Part shown: in pieces, positions 8,260 to 16,200 of the stretch
Layout of the letters: every line of letters begins with the position of its first letter
Position numbering within the stretch: the first letter of the stretch is position 1
DNA from: Hymenobacter elongatus
Lineage (GTDB): Bacteria; Bacteroidota; Bacteroidia; Cytophagales; Hymenobacteraceae
Reading direction: 5' to 3'
Length of the DNA stretch: 41,478 bases
Assembly: GCF_004745955.1 (NCBI RefSeq)
Contig: NZ_SRLD01000044.1
Span: 1 to 41,478, forward strand
The notes under the pieces: generated by a model
The model's input: the letters and a program-made list of their open reading frames with translations, nothing else
Told to the model about the DNA's origin: nothing
Database searches by the model: none
Position numbers and translations under genes: made by a program

Positions 8260-8604
8260 CCCCGAAAAGACGGTCTTTGGAAGGTTTGACGGGAGCATTT
8301 CGGTCGTCGGTGTCAAGCAAGCGGGCCGAGCCTATGCTGCCACACTACAGCGCTTCGGCGTTGGCAGAAGGGGGAAATTGTATATATTATATAATTATAT
8401 GTACAATAAATATAATTAATTATGTATATTAGTTCCCTTTCTTTTTGTGCCTAGGCGAAGCCAAGAGCCGGTCCTGCCGTAGCCAGCCGTGAGCGGCGCA
8501 CCAAAAAGCATACGACCACCCTGTTGCCCGAATCCTTGGGCTAGCCGGCGCTTAGCTGGCTCGAAACGCTCTGCTCCTGCTTCCACCTACTTTTCCTGAA
8601 GCTA
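8260..8604. other. Divergent dnaX/S9 peptidase intergenic region with AT-rich island
   Basis: About 345 bp without a credible gene. At 8376-8430 there is an AT-only-like block (runs of TATA, ATAATTATAT and AATTAATTATG) that stands out sharply from GC-rich surroundings. It separates the two divergent genes. It could be an upstream promoter element or a nucleoid-protein binding site. Nearer the peptidase gene, TACTTTTC about 10 bp before its ATG is only a weak -7 match. Confidence 0.5.
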
Positions 8605-10782
8605 ATGAAACACGTCTACCTGGTGTTTGGGGCCGCCATCCTGTTGGCCGCCTCAGTGCATGCGCAGCAGAGCCAGCTAGTGGCCCCGTCACTATCGGCC
8701 ACTGATACTTATTTCGGGGTGCAGGTAAAAGACCCGTACCGCAACCTGGAAGACCTGCGCGACCCGGCCGTGCAAACCTGGATGAAAGCCCAGGCCGCCT
8801 ATGCCCGCCAGACGCTGGACGTAATTCCGGGGCGGCAAGAGCTGCTGGCGCAGATGCAAGAGCTGGAGACTCGGAAAGTGGTGACAATTACCAGCCTCAT
8901 TATCACCGATAACAACCGCTATTTTTATCTCAAGAAGCGGCCCCAGGATCAGCAGCCCAAGCTGTATTGCCGCGATGGCTACAACAGCCCGGAAGTGCTG
9001 CTTCTCGACCCAGAAAGTATAGAAAAGGGTAAAGCCTATACTATCGGCGGGGTTTCGCCTTCCTACGATGGCAGTAAAGTCGGGTTGGTGCTGAGTGAAA
9101 ATGGTGCCGGGGTAGGGGTGATGCGGGTGCTGAACGTGCAAACCAAGCGGCTGTACCCCGACAAGCTGGCCCTGGCCTGGGAGGCTGGCAAATGGCTGCC
9201 CGACAACAGCCGTTTTTTATATACGCCGCTCAGTGGCGCCGACTCCCCCAAGCCCGCTACCGGTCTCAACACCCGCGCCCTGCTACACCAGGTAGGTACT
9301 TTGCAAAGTCAGGACCGGGCAGTGTTTTCCGCCGCGCTATGTCCTCAACTGGCCATTAGGCCCACCGACTATGCCCGCGCCAAAATGGACCGCGACACGG
9401 AGCTTCTGTACGGCCTGCTGCACAATGCCGACGGCTACCTACGGGCTTATTGGGCGCCGTCGGCAGCGCTTTTAGCACCAGCAATCAACTGGAAGCCGCT
9501 GTTTACGCTTGCGCATAAAATCACGGGCTTTGTTACCGACGAGCAGTATATCTACTTCGTTACGTCCCAATATACGCCCCGCGCACAGCTCATGCGCATG
9601 TCCGCAACCAGCCCCGATATAGCGGCGGCGGAGCTGCTGGTGCCCGGCAGTCCTGAGGAAGCTATTGTGGACTCCCAGCTCAAAACCACCAAGGATGGTC
9701 TGTACTTTGTGCGGACCCACAACGGAGTAGAGGCTCGGTTATATTTTGTGGCCAAAGGCAGCAAGACGGTGCAGCAAATCAAGCTGCCCCAGCCCGCTGG
9801 CAGCCTGCAGCTGGAAACCAAGAGTGCGCGCTGCAGTGACCTGTGGGTACGGCTGGCGGGCCGCACCACCGACTGGCGGCGCTACCGCTACTCCGCCGGC
9901 GGTCGGCAGTTCATGGCCGAGCCGCTGTCGACTCAGGTCCAGTATCCGGAGTTTGCCGACCTCGTGGTGGAAGAGCTGCTGGCCCCGTCGTCTGATGGCG
10001 TGCTGGTGCCCTTGTCGCTGGTGTATACAAAAAATACCCCCCGCAACGGCACGGCGCCCGTGTTGCTGCTGGGGTACGATGCGTATTCCGCTGGCCTGAA
10101 TCCGCTTTTTTATCCGCCTCATCTCCTCTGGACGCAGCACGGCGGAGTGCTGGCGGTAGCGCAGGTGCGGGGCGGCAAGTTGGTTGACGGTCGGTATCCT
10201 GGCAGCCAACAAACAACCATGCCCACCGCCTGGAAAGACCTGATTGCCTGCGCCGAATACCTCACGAAAAACCAGTATACCAGCCCCGGCCGCGTTGCCA
10301 TCAGTGGTGGTAGCGCCGGAGGTATTCTCATCGGTCGGGCGCTGACGGAGCGGCCGGATTTGTTTGCGGCAGCTATTACGGAAGGAGGCTTTTTGAATGC
10401 TACTCGGTGGGAGAGTTGGCTGGGCGAGTCTATACATGGGCTTGAATCCGGAGCGGTGCACACAGAAGCTGCGGGTAGAGCGCTACTCGAACTGGATGCG
10501 TATCACCACTTGGTACCTGGCACTAAGTATCCGGCTACGCTCGTCACGGCCCATCTGAACGACCCGCGCGAGCTGGCCTGGCAGTCGGCTAAGTTTGCGG
10601 CCCGGCTGCAGAGTAGCACCATTTCGGGTAAGCCAGTGCTGTTTTTTACCGATTACGAGGCTGGTTACGGCAACGTCCATTCCGGCCCAAAGCGGCTCGA
10701 CGCTATAGCCGACCTGCTGGCTTTTGGCCTGTGGCAAACGGGCGTGCCAGCCTTTCAGCCCCAGAGCACGGCAGCCAAATAG
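8605..10782 (+). CDS. Secreted prolyl oligopeptidase-family (S9) serine peptidase
   Basis: A 725-residue enzyme expected to cut short peptides, often after proline, outside the cytoplasm. Residues 1-20 form a signal peptide (MKHVYLVFGAAILLAASVHA, then QQ). After it comes the DPYRNLED motif typical of the S9A N-terminus, then a beta-propeller region to about residue 430. The C-terminal alpha/beta hydrolase domain has the nucleophile Ser570 in SGGSAGG, the likely Asp653 in LNDPRE and His692 in GNVHSG. The usual DDRV sequence around the Asp is replaced by NDPRE, which keeps the acid. The length fits the family. The gene stands alone, divergent from dnaX. Substrate preference cannot be read from sequence. 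Confidence 0.92.
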   Translation: MKHVYLVFGAAILLAASVHAQQSQLVAPSLSATDTYFGVQVKDPYRNLEDLRDPAVQTWMKAQAAYARQTLDVIPGRQELLAQMQELETRKVVTITSLIITDNNRYFYLKKRPQDQQPKLYCRDGYNSPEVLLLDPESIEKGKAYTIGGVSPSYDGSKVGLVLSENGAGVGVMRVLNVQTKRLYPDKLALAWEAGKWLPDNSRFLYTPLSGADSPKPATGLNTRALLHQVGTLQSQDRAVFSAALCPQLAIRPTDYARAKMDRDTELLYGLLHNADGYLRAYWAPSAALLAPAINWKPLFTLAHKITGFVTDEQYIYFVTSQYTPRAQLMRMSATSPDIAAAELLVPGSPEEAIVDSQLKTTKDGLYFVRTHNGVEARLYFVAKGSKTVQQIKLPQPAGSLQLETKSARCSDLWVRLAGRTTDWRRYRYSAGGRQFMAEPLSTQVQYPEFADLVVEELLAPSSDGVLVPLSLVYTKNTPRNGTAPVLLLGYDAYSAGLNPLFYPPHLLWTQHGGVLAVAQVRGGKLVDGRYPGSQQTTMPTAWKDLIACAEYLTKNQYTSPGRVAISGGSAGGILIGRALTERPDLFAAAITEGGFLNATRWESWLGESIHGLESGAVHTEAAGRALLELDAYHHLVPGTKYPATLVTAHLNDPRELAWQSAKFAARLQSSTISGKPVLFFTDYEAGYGNVHSGPKRLDAIADLLAFGLWQTGVPAFQPQSTAAK

Positions 10783-10927
10783 CCAGCCGCAACGCGTACT
10801 GGTGTGAGCCGCCGAATAATGCGCCGGCCGGGCTTTAAGAGGATTTCCCGGGAGTCACAGGCCGCCGCGGGATGGAACATTTTTGGCGGTCGGCAACGTT
10901 TCCTGACTGAAGTGCGTACATTCGCAC

Positions 10928-10945
10928 CCCGCCACTCGTGGCGGG
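10928..10945. other. Short perfect hairpin upstream of ssrA
   Basis: CCCGCCAC and GTGGCGGG flank a two-base centre, 18 bp before the mature tmRNA 5' end. There is no T-tract, so a simple terminator for the S9 gene is doubtful. It may be part of the pre-tmRNA leader. TACATTCG about 40 bp before the tmRNA is a 7-of-8 match in spirit to the -7 consensus TAnnTTTG (one base off). Confidence 0.35.
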
Positions 10946-10963
10946 AATCGTTCTTTACCATTT

Positions 10964-11331
10964 GGGGCTGACCGGAATTGACAGCTTGCGCAAGTCGCGA
11001 GTAAGCGTGCCGAGTGTTGGGCGAACCACTCGTTAACAATTCGTCCGAACAATAACTGGCGAGTATAGCTACGCCATGGCTGCCTAGTCTAGGTACTAAG
11101 CACTGTCATCGTCCCGCACCCGTTTTCTTTTACACGGGTGAGTTCGGGGCGTCGTAAGTAGAAGATAGTCAGGAAGGAGGTGTGACTTCCTGGCGAAAAC
11201 CAACTGCATCTAAGGGGACTCTACGGGCCTGATGCGCGCCCGGAGTACCACGAAAATCCAAGCGTAGATACGCACGTAGAAGGCTCGTCGGTTTCCTTGT
11301 CTGGACCAGGGTTCGAATCCCTGCAGCTCCA
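10964..11331 (+). ncRNA. ssrA: tmRNA (trans-translation RNA)
   Basis: This RNA rescues stalled ribosomes and tags the unfinished protein for degradation. The 5' end GGGGCTG pairs over 7 bp (one G-U) with CAGCTCC next to an encoded 3' CCA. The T-arm GGTTCGAATCC and the D-like GACCGGAATTGACAG segment are present. The tag frame begins at GGC 11058-11060 and reads GEYSYAMAA, then TAG at 11085-11087. AMAA/ALAA ends are typical of tags, and GE-SYAMAA matches the Cytophagales pattern. The length of about 368 nt is normal. A terminator follows at 11341. Confidence 0.96.
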
Positions 11332-11340
11332 CTTTATCTT

Positions 11341-11380
11341 AAAACCCTGCTTCTAGCTTAGAAGCAGGGTTTTTGTTTTT
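11341..11380 (+). terminator. Rho-independent terminator of ssrA
   Basis: A perfect 15-bp stem (AAAACCCTGCTTCTA with its complement) and a 3-nt loop are followed by TTGTTTTT. It starts 10 nt past the CCA end of tmRNA. Confidence 0.9.
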
Positions 11381-11768
11381 ATGGCGGCCGGCCAAGCTGC
11401 TGGGAAGTGCTTTTTTGCCTGGTTTTCGCGCCTAGGCCTCCTACTCAATTTACTCCATCGGAGGCCTGCCACGGCAGATATTAGAGTTGTTCCTGAATTA
11501 GGAGCCGATGCCAAAATTTGGCTGTCATGCTGAGCTTGTCGAAGCATCTCTACCGCAGTAGTAATCCAATCTACCGGTTTACTACTGCGGTAGAGATGCT
11601 TCGACAAGCTCAGCATGACGGGCAATCTACTTCCTGAACAGCTTCAAAGTCAGGCACCGGCAACTGGCTCAAGTAAAGCAGCCATTCGGACTCATTGCCG
11701 AAGAATATCCCCTATTTGTTGTTGTTCTTACAGGCGCGGGCTTATACTGCCGCTATCTTGCAACTGCT
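11381..11768. other. Intergenic region between ssrA and a small membrane protein gene
   Basis: About 390 bp without a credible gene. It holds the best-preserved family A palindrome (11524-11619). The open frames are short and run through that palindrome. TTGTTGTTGTTC and TATCTTGC upstream of the ATG at 11769 only loosely resemble promoter elements. Confidence 0.6.
11524..11619. repeat. Dispersed palindrome, family A copy 3 (near perfect)
   Basis: Two perfectly complementary 41-bp arms (11524-11564 and 11579-11619) enclose 14 nt. The arms contain TTGTCGAAGCATCTCTACC followed by GCAGTAGTAA. The lack of mismatches over 41 bp suggests recent formation or active maintenance. Confidence 0.92.
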
Positions 11769-12032
11769 ATGAAAGAAATATTCGCTAAAGCCATACCTAT
11801 TGTTTTGCGGGAGCTGATGTGGCTGTTCGGAGCACTTATTGTCGCTGCTTTTCTGGCTGTCATAGTGCGTCTGGTGCTGCAGCTGAACGAGGATACTTAC
11901 CAGCAGGTGCTGCTGGAGCTGCCGGCCGACGCGGTGTTCCACCTGAAAATCGTGCTTTTCAGCCTCTGTCTGGTGGGTATTTATATCAGCCGGCTGGCCG
12001 TAGCGGCTGTTGATTCGCTCCTCAGCGCCTAG
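11769..12032 (+). CDS. Small two-helix membrane protein, unknown function
   Basis: The 87 residues have hydrophobic segments at about 15-38 (LRELMWLFGALIVAAFLAVI) and 60-80 (LKIVLFSLCLVGIYISRLAV). A short acidic stretch (LNEDTYQQVLLELPADA) lies between them. I do not recognise a family. The hydrophobic pattern, positive N-terminus and ordinary codon use favour a real gene, although it is short and alone. It is convergent with the GH18-like gene, with a palindrome (12056-12152) between them. Position gives no functional hint. Confidence 0.6.
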   Translation: MKEIFAKAIPIVLRELMWLFGALIVAAFLAVIVRLVLQLNEDTYQQVLLELPADAVFHLKIVLFSLCLVGIYISRLAVAAVDSLLSA

Positions 12033-12055
12033 CGCGTGAGGACAATCAAGGACTT

Positions 12056-12152
12056 GTGACGCGAAGCTCTGCTTCGCGACCGTCAGGACGTCGCGTAACA
12101 ACACTTGCCGGGCAAGTAGCGCGAACGGCCGCGAAGCACAGCTTCGCGTTAC
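12056..12152. repeat. Dispersed-type palindrome, family C
   Basis: GTGACGCGAAGCTCTGCTTC on the left and GAAGCACAGCTTCGCGTTAC on the right pair imperfectly. Each arm is itself a small hairpin (CGCGAAGC/GCTTCGCG). It sits between convergent genes, so it may end transcription from both sides. Only one copy is seen here. The ACGCGAAGC motif differs from families A and B. Confidence 0.75.
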
Positions 12153-12211
12153 AATCTTTTGACGCCTCTGCCCGCTAATTGTCCTCAGCGCCTAGCCTGC
12201 CGGAAGCGGCG

Positions 12212-14566
12212 CTACGGCAAAATCTGCCGCCGCCAGTAGCGCCGATACAGCAACAGCAGCAGCAGCAGCACCGCCGTGCCAGTGCCCACCAGCAGCCAGC
12301 CCGATACTACCAGCTGCCCAAACCAGACCAGATAGCCGGCTACGCACAGGGTGCAAAGCCCAATAAGTAACGCTACAACACTCAACAGCGGCGGGTTAGG
12401 TATCAGCGAATCGGCGCGCCGGAACAGCGCCACGAGTAGCCCCACAAGCAGAAACCCGATGACGACGACGCCGCTCAGCAGCAGCACGTGGCGGAGCCCG
12501 TACAAGCGCGCCAGTGGCCCCTGTGCCGCTGGTATAGTGGCGCTTATAGGGATTACGGGCTCGGTGAAGCTGGCCCGCAGCAGGTTCCAGACCTGGGGCG
12601 AGCCGTCGTCGTAGCCCAGGGCCCAGATACCGACGCCCGCCAGGCGCTGCTTCATAAGCCAGGCATATTTGGGGGCCAGGCTGGCCGAGTCTTCCCACCA
12701 GGCCTGCGGGGCCGGCAGCCCGAACTGATCGGGGGCCAGGCCGCTGGAGGTGCGACTCAGGCTCGCTAGGTCCAGCTTTATTTCTTCCTGCGGGAGCCGG
12801 GGCCGCAGCTGCCAGTTGGTCCAGTAGGTAGGCGGGTATTTGTCGCCCACTACCTGGTTGCCCAGGCTATCCACCTTCCATACTTTGGCCAAGTGGGGAA
12901 AGCCCACCACCAGCTGCCGGCGCGGCACGGTGCCCTGTTTCAGATAATAGTCAACAGAGGTAGCAATGCTATGCTGCCCCCAAACATCGCTCGGATGCAG
13001 CGGGGCCAGTGCGCCGGGCACAATCTGGTTGTAAGGCGTGTAGTCGAATGCCTTGACAATGAACAGACGCACCAGATGTTGTACCGCCTGCAGGTTGCGG
13101 TACGTGCCCGTACTGTCGACGGCCGGCACGTTGAGCGTAATGAGGTACGACGAGTCGCGGGCCCACAGCCGCACGGCCAGCCGGGCAATAAAGTCCTGTA
13201 GTGGCTGGGAATGGTCGGTGAGGGGCCGCATGCTGGGCGGCACTACGTACTGGTAGGAGCGGGCCCGTTGCCGCAGATCCTGCTTGGCCTGCTGCTTTCG
13301 CGCGTTTTGGCTTTGGTTGGCGGTCTGCAACTCCTGGAGTTGCGTAAGCTGCGCTTTGTTTTCGGCCAAGCCAGGCTGCTGTGTCTCTTGGCGGGCGATG
13401 TACTCGCGGGTGAGCCTGGCGTTGAGCTGCTGCTGCTTGCGGATATCGGTATTCTGCGCTTTCAAGGCCGTTTTTTGGTCCGTTAGCTGTTTCTCTGCGC
13501 GCTCATAAATCTCTTTAGCGGTCTTAAAATCAGCCTTGGCTTTCTCATCCAGGTCGAACCACTGCACAACGGTGCCCCAGATGAGGCCCGGCGGCTTGGG
13601 CGGTTGGGGAGCCAGCTTGCGGTGCGCTTCTATTTCCAGCGCCAGATTATTTTGTTCCTGACCCAGAGCGTAAGCCACATCGGCGAGCGAGTCCTTTGCG
13701 GCAGCCAGAACCAGTAAAGAAGGTGCCGCAGGGGCCAGGAGCGCCTGTTGTTTCTGGAGCCGGGTGCTGCTGGCGCTAAGCTTGCCTTGCCGCGCCAGTA
13801 GCGTATCGGTTTGCTGCTGTAGCTGCCGCTGCAGCAGGCTAAAGAGCTGCGGCTTCTGGTCGGGTGGGCCAAAGTCCAGGTTCACGCCGTCGGCCTTCGC
13901 GGCTTCAACGTGTTGCACGATGGCCGCCAGCAGCCGATTCTGGGCCGCCATCTGGTTGGCATCCAGCAGGGAGCGGGCCCCTTCGGCGGCGGGGTAGGAA
14001 ATGGTCAGCAGTACTTTGCAGGCTGGGTTTTGGCGGCGTACTTCCCGAATCAGATTTTCCGGGCCTTGGTCGGGCGGGGCGGCCAGGCTCAGCTCGCCCA
14101 GGTTGTTGGCCTGGTAGCCGTAGTAGGCGACGTGCGTCAGCAGCGAGAAATCGTAGTTTACGTACGCATTGCTCATCCAGTACGGATGCCAGCCAAACAC
14201 CACCGCACCCGGTTTCAGCCGGCGGGGCTTGGCAGGCTTTGCCTGCGGCAGGTGCTGATACTGATAAGCGCCCACCGTGGTGCTGAAATCCTGTTGGTCG
14301 CTGGGGCTGTAGCGCCGGTAGTTCTGCACGCTGGGCGGGTCCAGGGGCAGCCTTGGGTCAACGAGCGGGGCATTGCGGCTAGGCTTTTTTCGGCTGCTCG
14401 CAGCGCGCGACTTCGGCCCGGTCTGGCCGTAGCTACCGAGGCTAGTGGCCATCAGCCCAACAAGGAACAGGCGAAATAAAATACTTTGAACAAGACGCGG
14501 CAGGGGGCGGGAGTAGCGGTTCACGCAGCAGATAAGGAATAGTGTATACCAGAATAAGCGGGTCAA
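12212..14566 (-). CDS. GH18-like membrane protein with altered catalytic motif
   Basis: 784 residues. After an N-terminal hydrophobic region, residues about 115-235 match the start of the glycoside hydrolase 18 fold (VVFGWHPYW, LTHVAYYGY, and DGVNLDFG at 226-233). GH18 chitinases need DxxDxDxE, with Glu as the acid; here Gly follows the Phe (LDFG instead of LDFE), so hydrolase activity is doubtful. A Gln/Lys/Ala-rich predicted coiled coil of about 200 residues (about 240-450) is inserted. The barrel then resumes (LVVGFPHLAKVWKV; GVGIWALGYDDG). Three membrane helices end the protein at about 693-715, 727-748 and 750-773. A cell-surface or periplasmic binding or scaffold role is inferred. The start is uncertain: a second hydrophobic stretch ending LMATSLGSYGQ looks like the true signal. 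Confidence 0.75.
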   Translation of the reverse strand: MTRLFWYTLFLICCVNRYSRPLPRLVQSILFRLFLVGLMATSLGSYGQTGPKSRAASSRKKPSRNAPLVDPRLPLDPPSVQNYRRYSPSDQQDFSTTVGAYQYQHLPQAKPAKPRRLKPGAVVFGWHPYWMSNAYVNYDFSLLTHVAYYGYQANNLGELSLAAPPDQGPENLIREVRRQNPACKVLLTISYPAAEGARSLLDANQMAAQNRLLAAIVQHVEAAKADGVNLDFGPPDQKPQLFSLLQRQLQQQTDTLLARQGKLSASSTRLQKQQALLAPAAPSLLVLAAAKDSLADVAYALGQEQNNLALEIEAHRKLAPQPPKPPGLIWGTVVQWFDLDEKAKADFKTAKEIYERAEKQLTDQKTALKAQNTDIRKQQQLNARLTREYIARQETQQPGLAENKAQLTQLQELQTANQSQNARKQQAKQDLRQRARSYQYVVPPSMRPLTDHSQPLQDFIARLAVRLWARDSSYLITLNVPAVDSTGTYRNLQAVQHLVRLFIVKAFDYTPYNQIVPGALAPLHPSDVWGQHSIATSVDYYLKQGTVPRRQLVVGFPHLAKVWKVDSLGNQVVGDKYPPTYWTNWQLRPRLPQEEIKLDLASLSRTSSGLAPDQFGLPAPQAWWEDSASLAPKYAWLMKQRLAGVGIWALGYDDGSPQVWNLLRASFTEPVIPISATIPAAQGPLARLYGLRHVLLLSGVVVIGFLLVGLLVALFRRADSLIPNPPLLSVVALLIGLCTLCVAGYLVWFGQLVVSGWLLVGTGTAVLLLLLLLYRRYWRRQILP

Positions 14567-14831
14567 GTCTGGCGACGGCCGTAGCAGCAGTATTCAGCGG
14601 CAGTAATATATCCATTATCTTGTCGGCACGCACACTGGGCGCGGCCAAAGCGGCAGCGTTTTTCTGCTCGGCAGCACTGCTGGCATGGGAGCCAACACCT
14701 GCTCGGCGGGGTAAGCGGCTTCTCATCCGGCGTGTCAGTAGATATCCATTAGTCATACAGCCAGCCCAGCATAGCGCGACCTGGCGCTTATTATCGCAGC
14801 CGCAACATCAGCTGGCTTTGCTTTTCCCCGC

Positions 14832-16187
14832 ATGATTTCAACTGCTACTCTGCCCGCGCCCGAAGCCACGCTCACCCGAGAGGTCGACTGGCTCGTGGCC
14901 GTACTCGAAACGCGCATTAAGCTGTATTTTGGTCTTGAGTGCGCCGTTGCTGCCGTCGAAGATTTGCCCGCGCCCGTGCTACCGGCCTCGGCCGCCGATG
15001 CCTACGCGCAGGTGGTAGAGCAGGAGCAGCTGGGCTGGGCCGAGCGGCTGGTGTTGGCCTTGGCGCTGGCTCCGCACCTGCGCCCGCAGGCGCTGGATGG
15101 CTTTTTTGCCCGCAACAGCACCTATGATCGGGGCTTTACTGAATTTGGGGGGCTGAAAGGGAAGGGCCATACGGGCTTTTTGCCCACCGGCGAAACGGCC
15201 CTGTTTCTGCTGGCCGGCGACGACCTGAGCCGGCGTTTGCGCTACCAGTCATACCTCTGGGCCGATTCGGCGCTGGCTACCGCCCGCCTCGTGCAGCTGG
15301 GGGCCACCGAGGCCGGCGAGCCCGCGCTGAGCGGAGCCCTGACCGTGCCCCCGGAGGCGCTGGCCCTGCTGACGACCGGCCAGCGCCTGCGCCCCCACTA
15401 CAGCCCCGATTTTCCGGCCCAGCCCATCACCACAGCTCTGACCTGGGCCGACCTCGTGCTCGACTACCACGTGCTGGAGCAGCTACAGGAAATGAAAACC
15501 TGGCTCGACCACCAGGAGCTTATTCTGCAGGATGAGCACCTGCGCCGCCACCTCAAGCCCGGCTACCGCGCCCTGTTCTACGGCCCCTCGGGCACCGGCA
15601 AAACCCTTACCGCCTGCCTGCTGGGCCAAGCCACCGGCCATGAGGTGTACCGCGTCGATTTGTCGATGATTGTATCCAAATACATTGGCGAGACGGAAAA
15701 GAACCTGGCCCGCGTGTTCGACACGGCCGAGCGCCGCCGCTGGATTCTGTTCTTCGACGAAGCCGATGCCCTGTTTGGCAAGCGTACGGCTACCAGCTCT
15801 TCCAACGACCGGCACGCCAACCAGGAAATAGCCTACCTGCTCCAGCGCATCGAAGATTTTCCCGGCGTCATCGTGCTGGCCTCTAACCTGAAAGGTAACC
15901 TCGACGAGGCTTTTGCCCGCCGCTTTCAGGCCATGATTCACTTCCCGCTACCTGGGCCCGAGGAGCGGGAGCGGCTATGGCGGCAGGCCTTCGCCGGCAC
16001 CGTCAAGGTAGCCCCGGACGTCGATTTTCCGACCTTGGGCGCCCAGTATAAGCTGGCCGGTGGGGCCATCATCAACGTGCTGCGCTACTGTGTGCTCGCC
16101 AGCATGCAGCGCGGCCAAGCCGTGAGTGCCGCCGACGTGACGCGCGGGGTGCAGCGGGAATTAGCCAAAGATGGCAAAACGGGGTAA
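14832..16187 (+). CDS. eCIS AAA+ ATPase, Afp15-like
   Basis: A 451-residue protein with an N-terminal helical region (1-210) and one AAA+ domain: Walker A GPSGTGKT at 251-258, Walker B ILFFDEAD with D309 and E310, and second-region-of-homology LDEAFARRF. Such an ATPase is part of nearly all extracellular contractile injection systems (Afp15/PVC15). It is absent from T6SS, which uses the unrelated ClpV. It is thought to help assemble the particle or terminate tail growth; the exact job is unsettled. It is the only gene of this locus on the plus strand, and its stop lies 13 bp from the stop of the cargo-like gene at 16201. No terminator is obvious between them. Confidence 0.9.
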   Translation: MISTATLPAPEATLTREVDWLVAVLETRIKLYFGLECAVAAVEDLPAPVLPASAADAYAQVVEQEQLGWAERLVLALALAPHLRPQALDGFFARNSTYDRGFTEFGGLKGKGHTGFLPTGETALFLLAGDDLSRRLRYQSYLWADSALATARLVQLGATEAGEPALSGALTVPPEALALLTTGQRLRPHYSPDFPAQPITTALTWADLVLDYHVLEQLQEMKTWLDHQELILQDEHLRRHLKPGYRALFYGPSGTGKTLTACLLGQATGHEVYRVDLSMIVSKYIGETEKNLARVFDTAERRRWILFFDEADALFGKRTATSSSNDRHANQEIAYLLQRIEDFPGVIVLASNLKGNLDEAFARRFQAMIHFPLPGPEERERLWRQAFAGTVKVAPDVDFPTLGAQYKLAGGAIINVLRYCVLASMQRGQAVSAADVTRGVQRELAKDGKTG

Positions 16188-16200
16188 GCGGCTCTGCTTG

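Noticed and set aside
8240..8320. 27-residue N-terminal extension of DnaX
   Set aside because: A TATCTTTG promoter box lies inside it, and DnaX proteins begin at (M)ENFVVSARKYRP.
11353..11625. Minus-strand 90-residue frame over the family A palindrome
   Set aside because: It is composed largely of palindrome and terminator sequence.
14442..14756. Minus-strand frame of 104 residues overlapping the GH18-like start
   Set aside because: It has a different frame from the GH18-like gene, no motif, and low-complexity translation.
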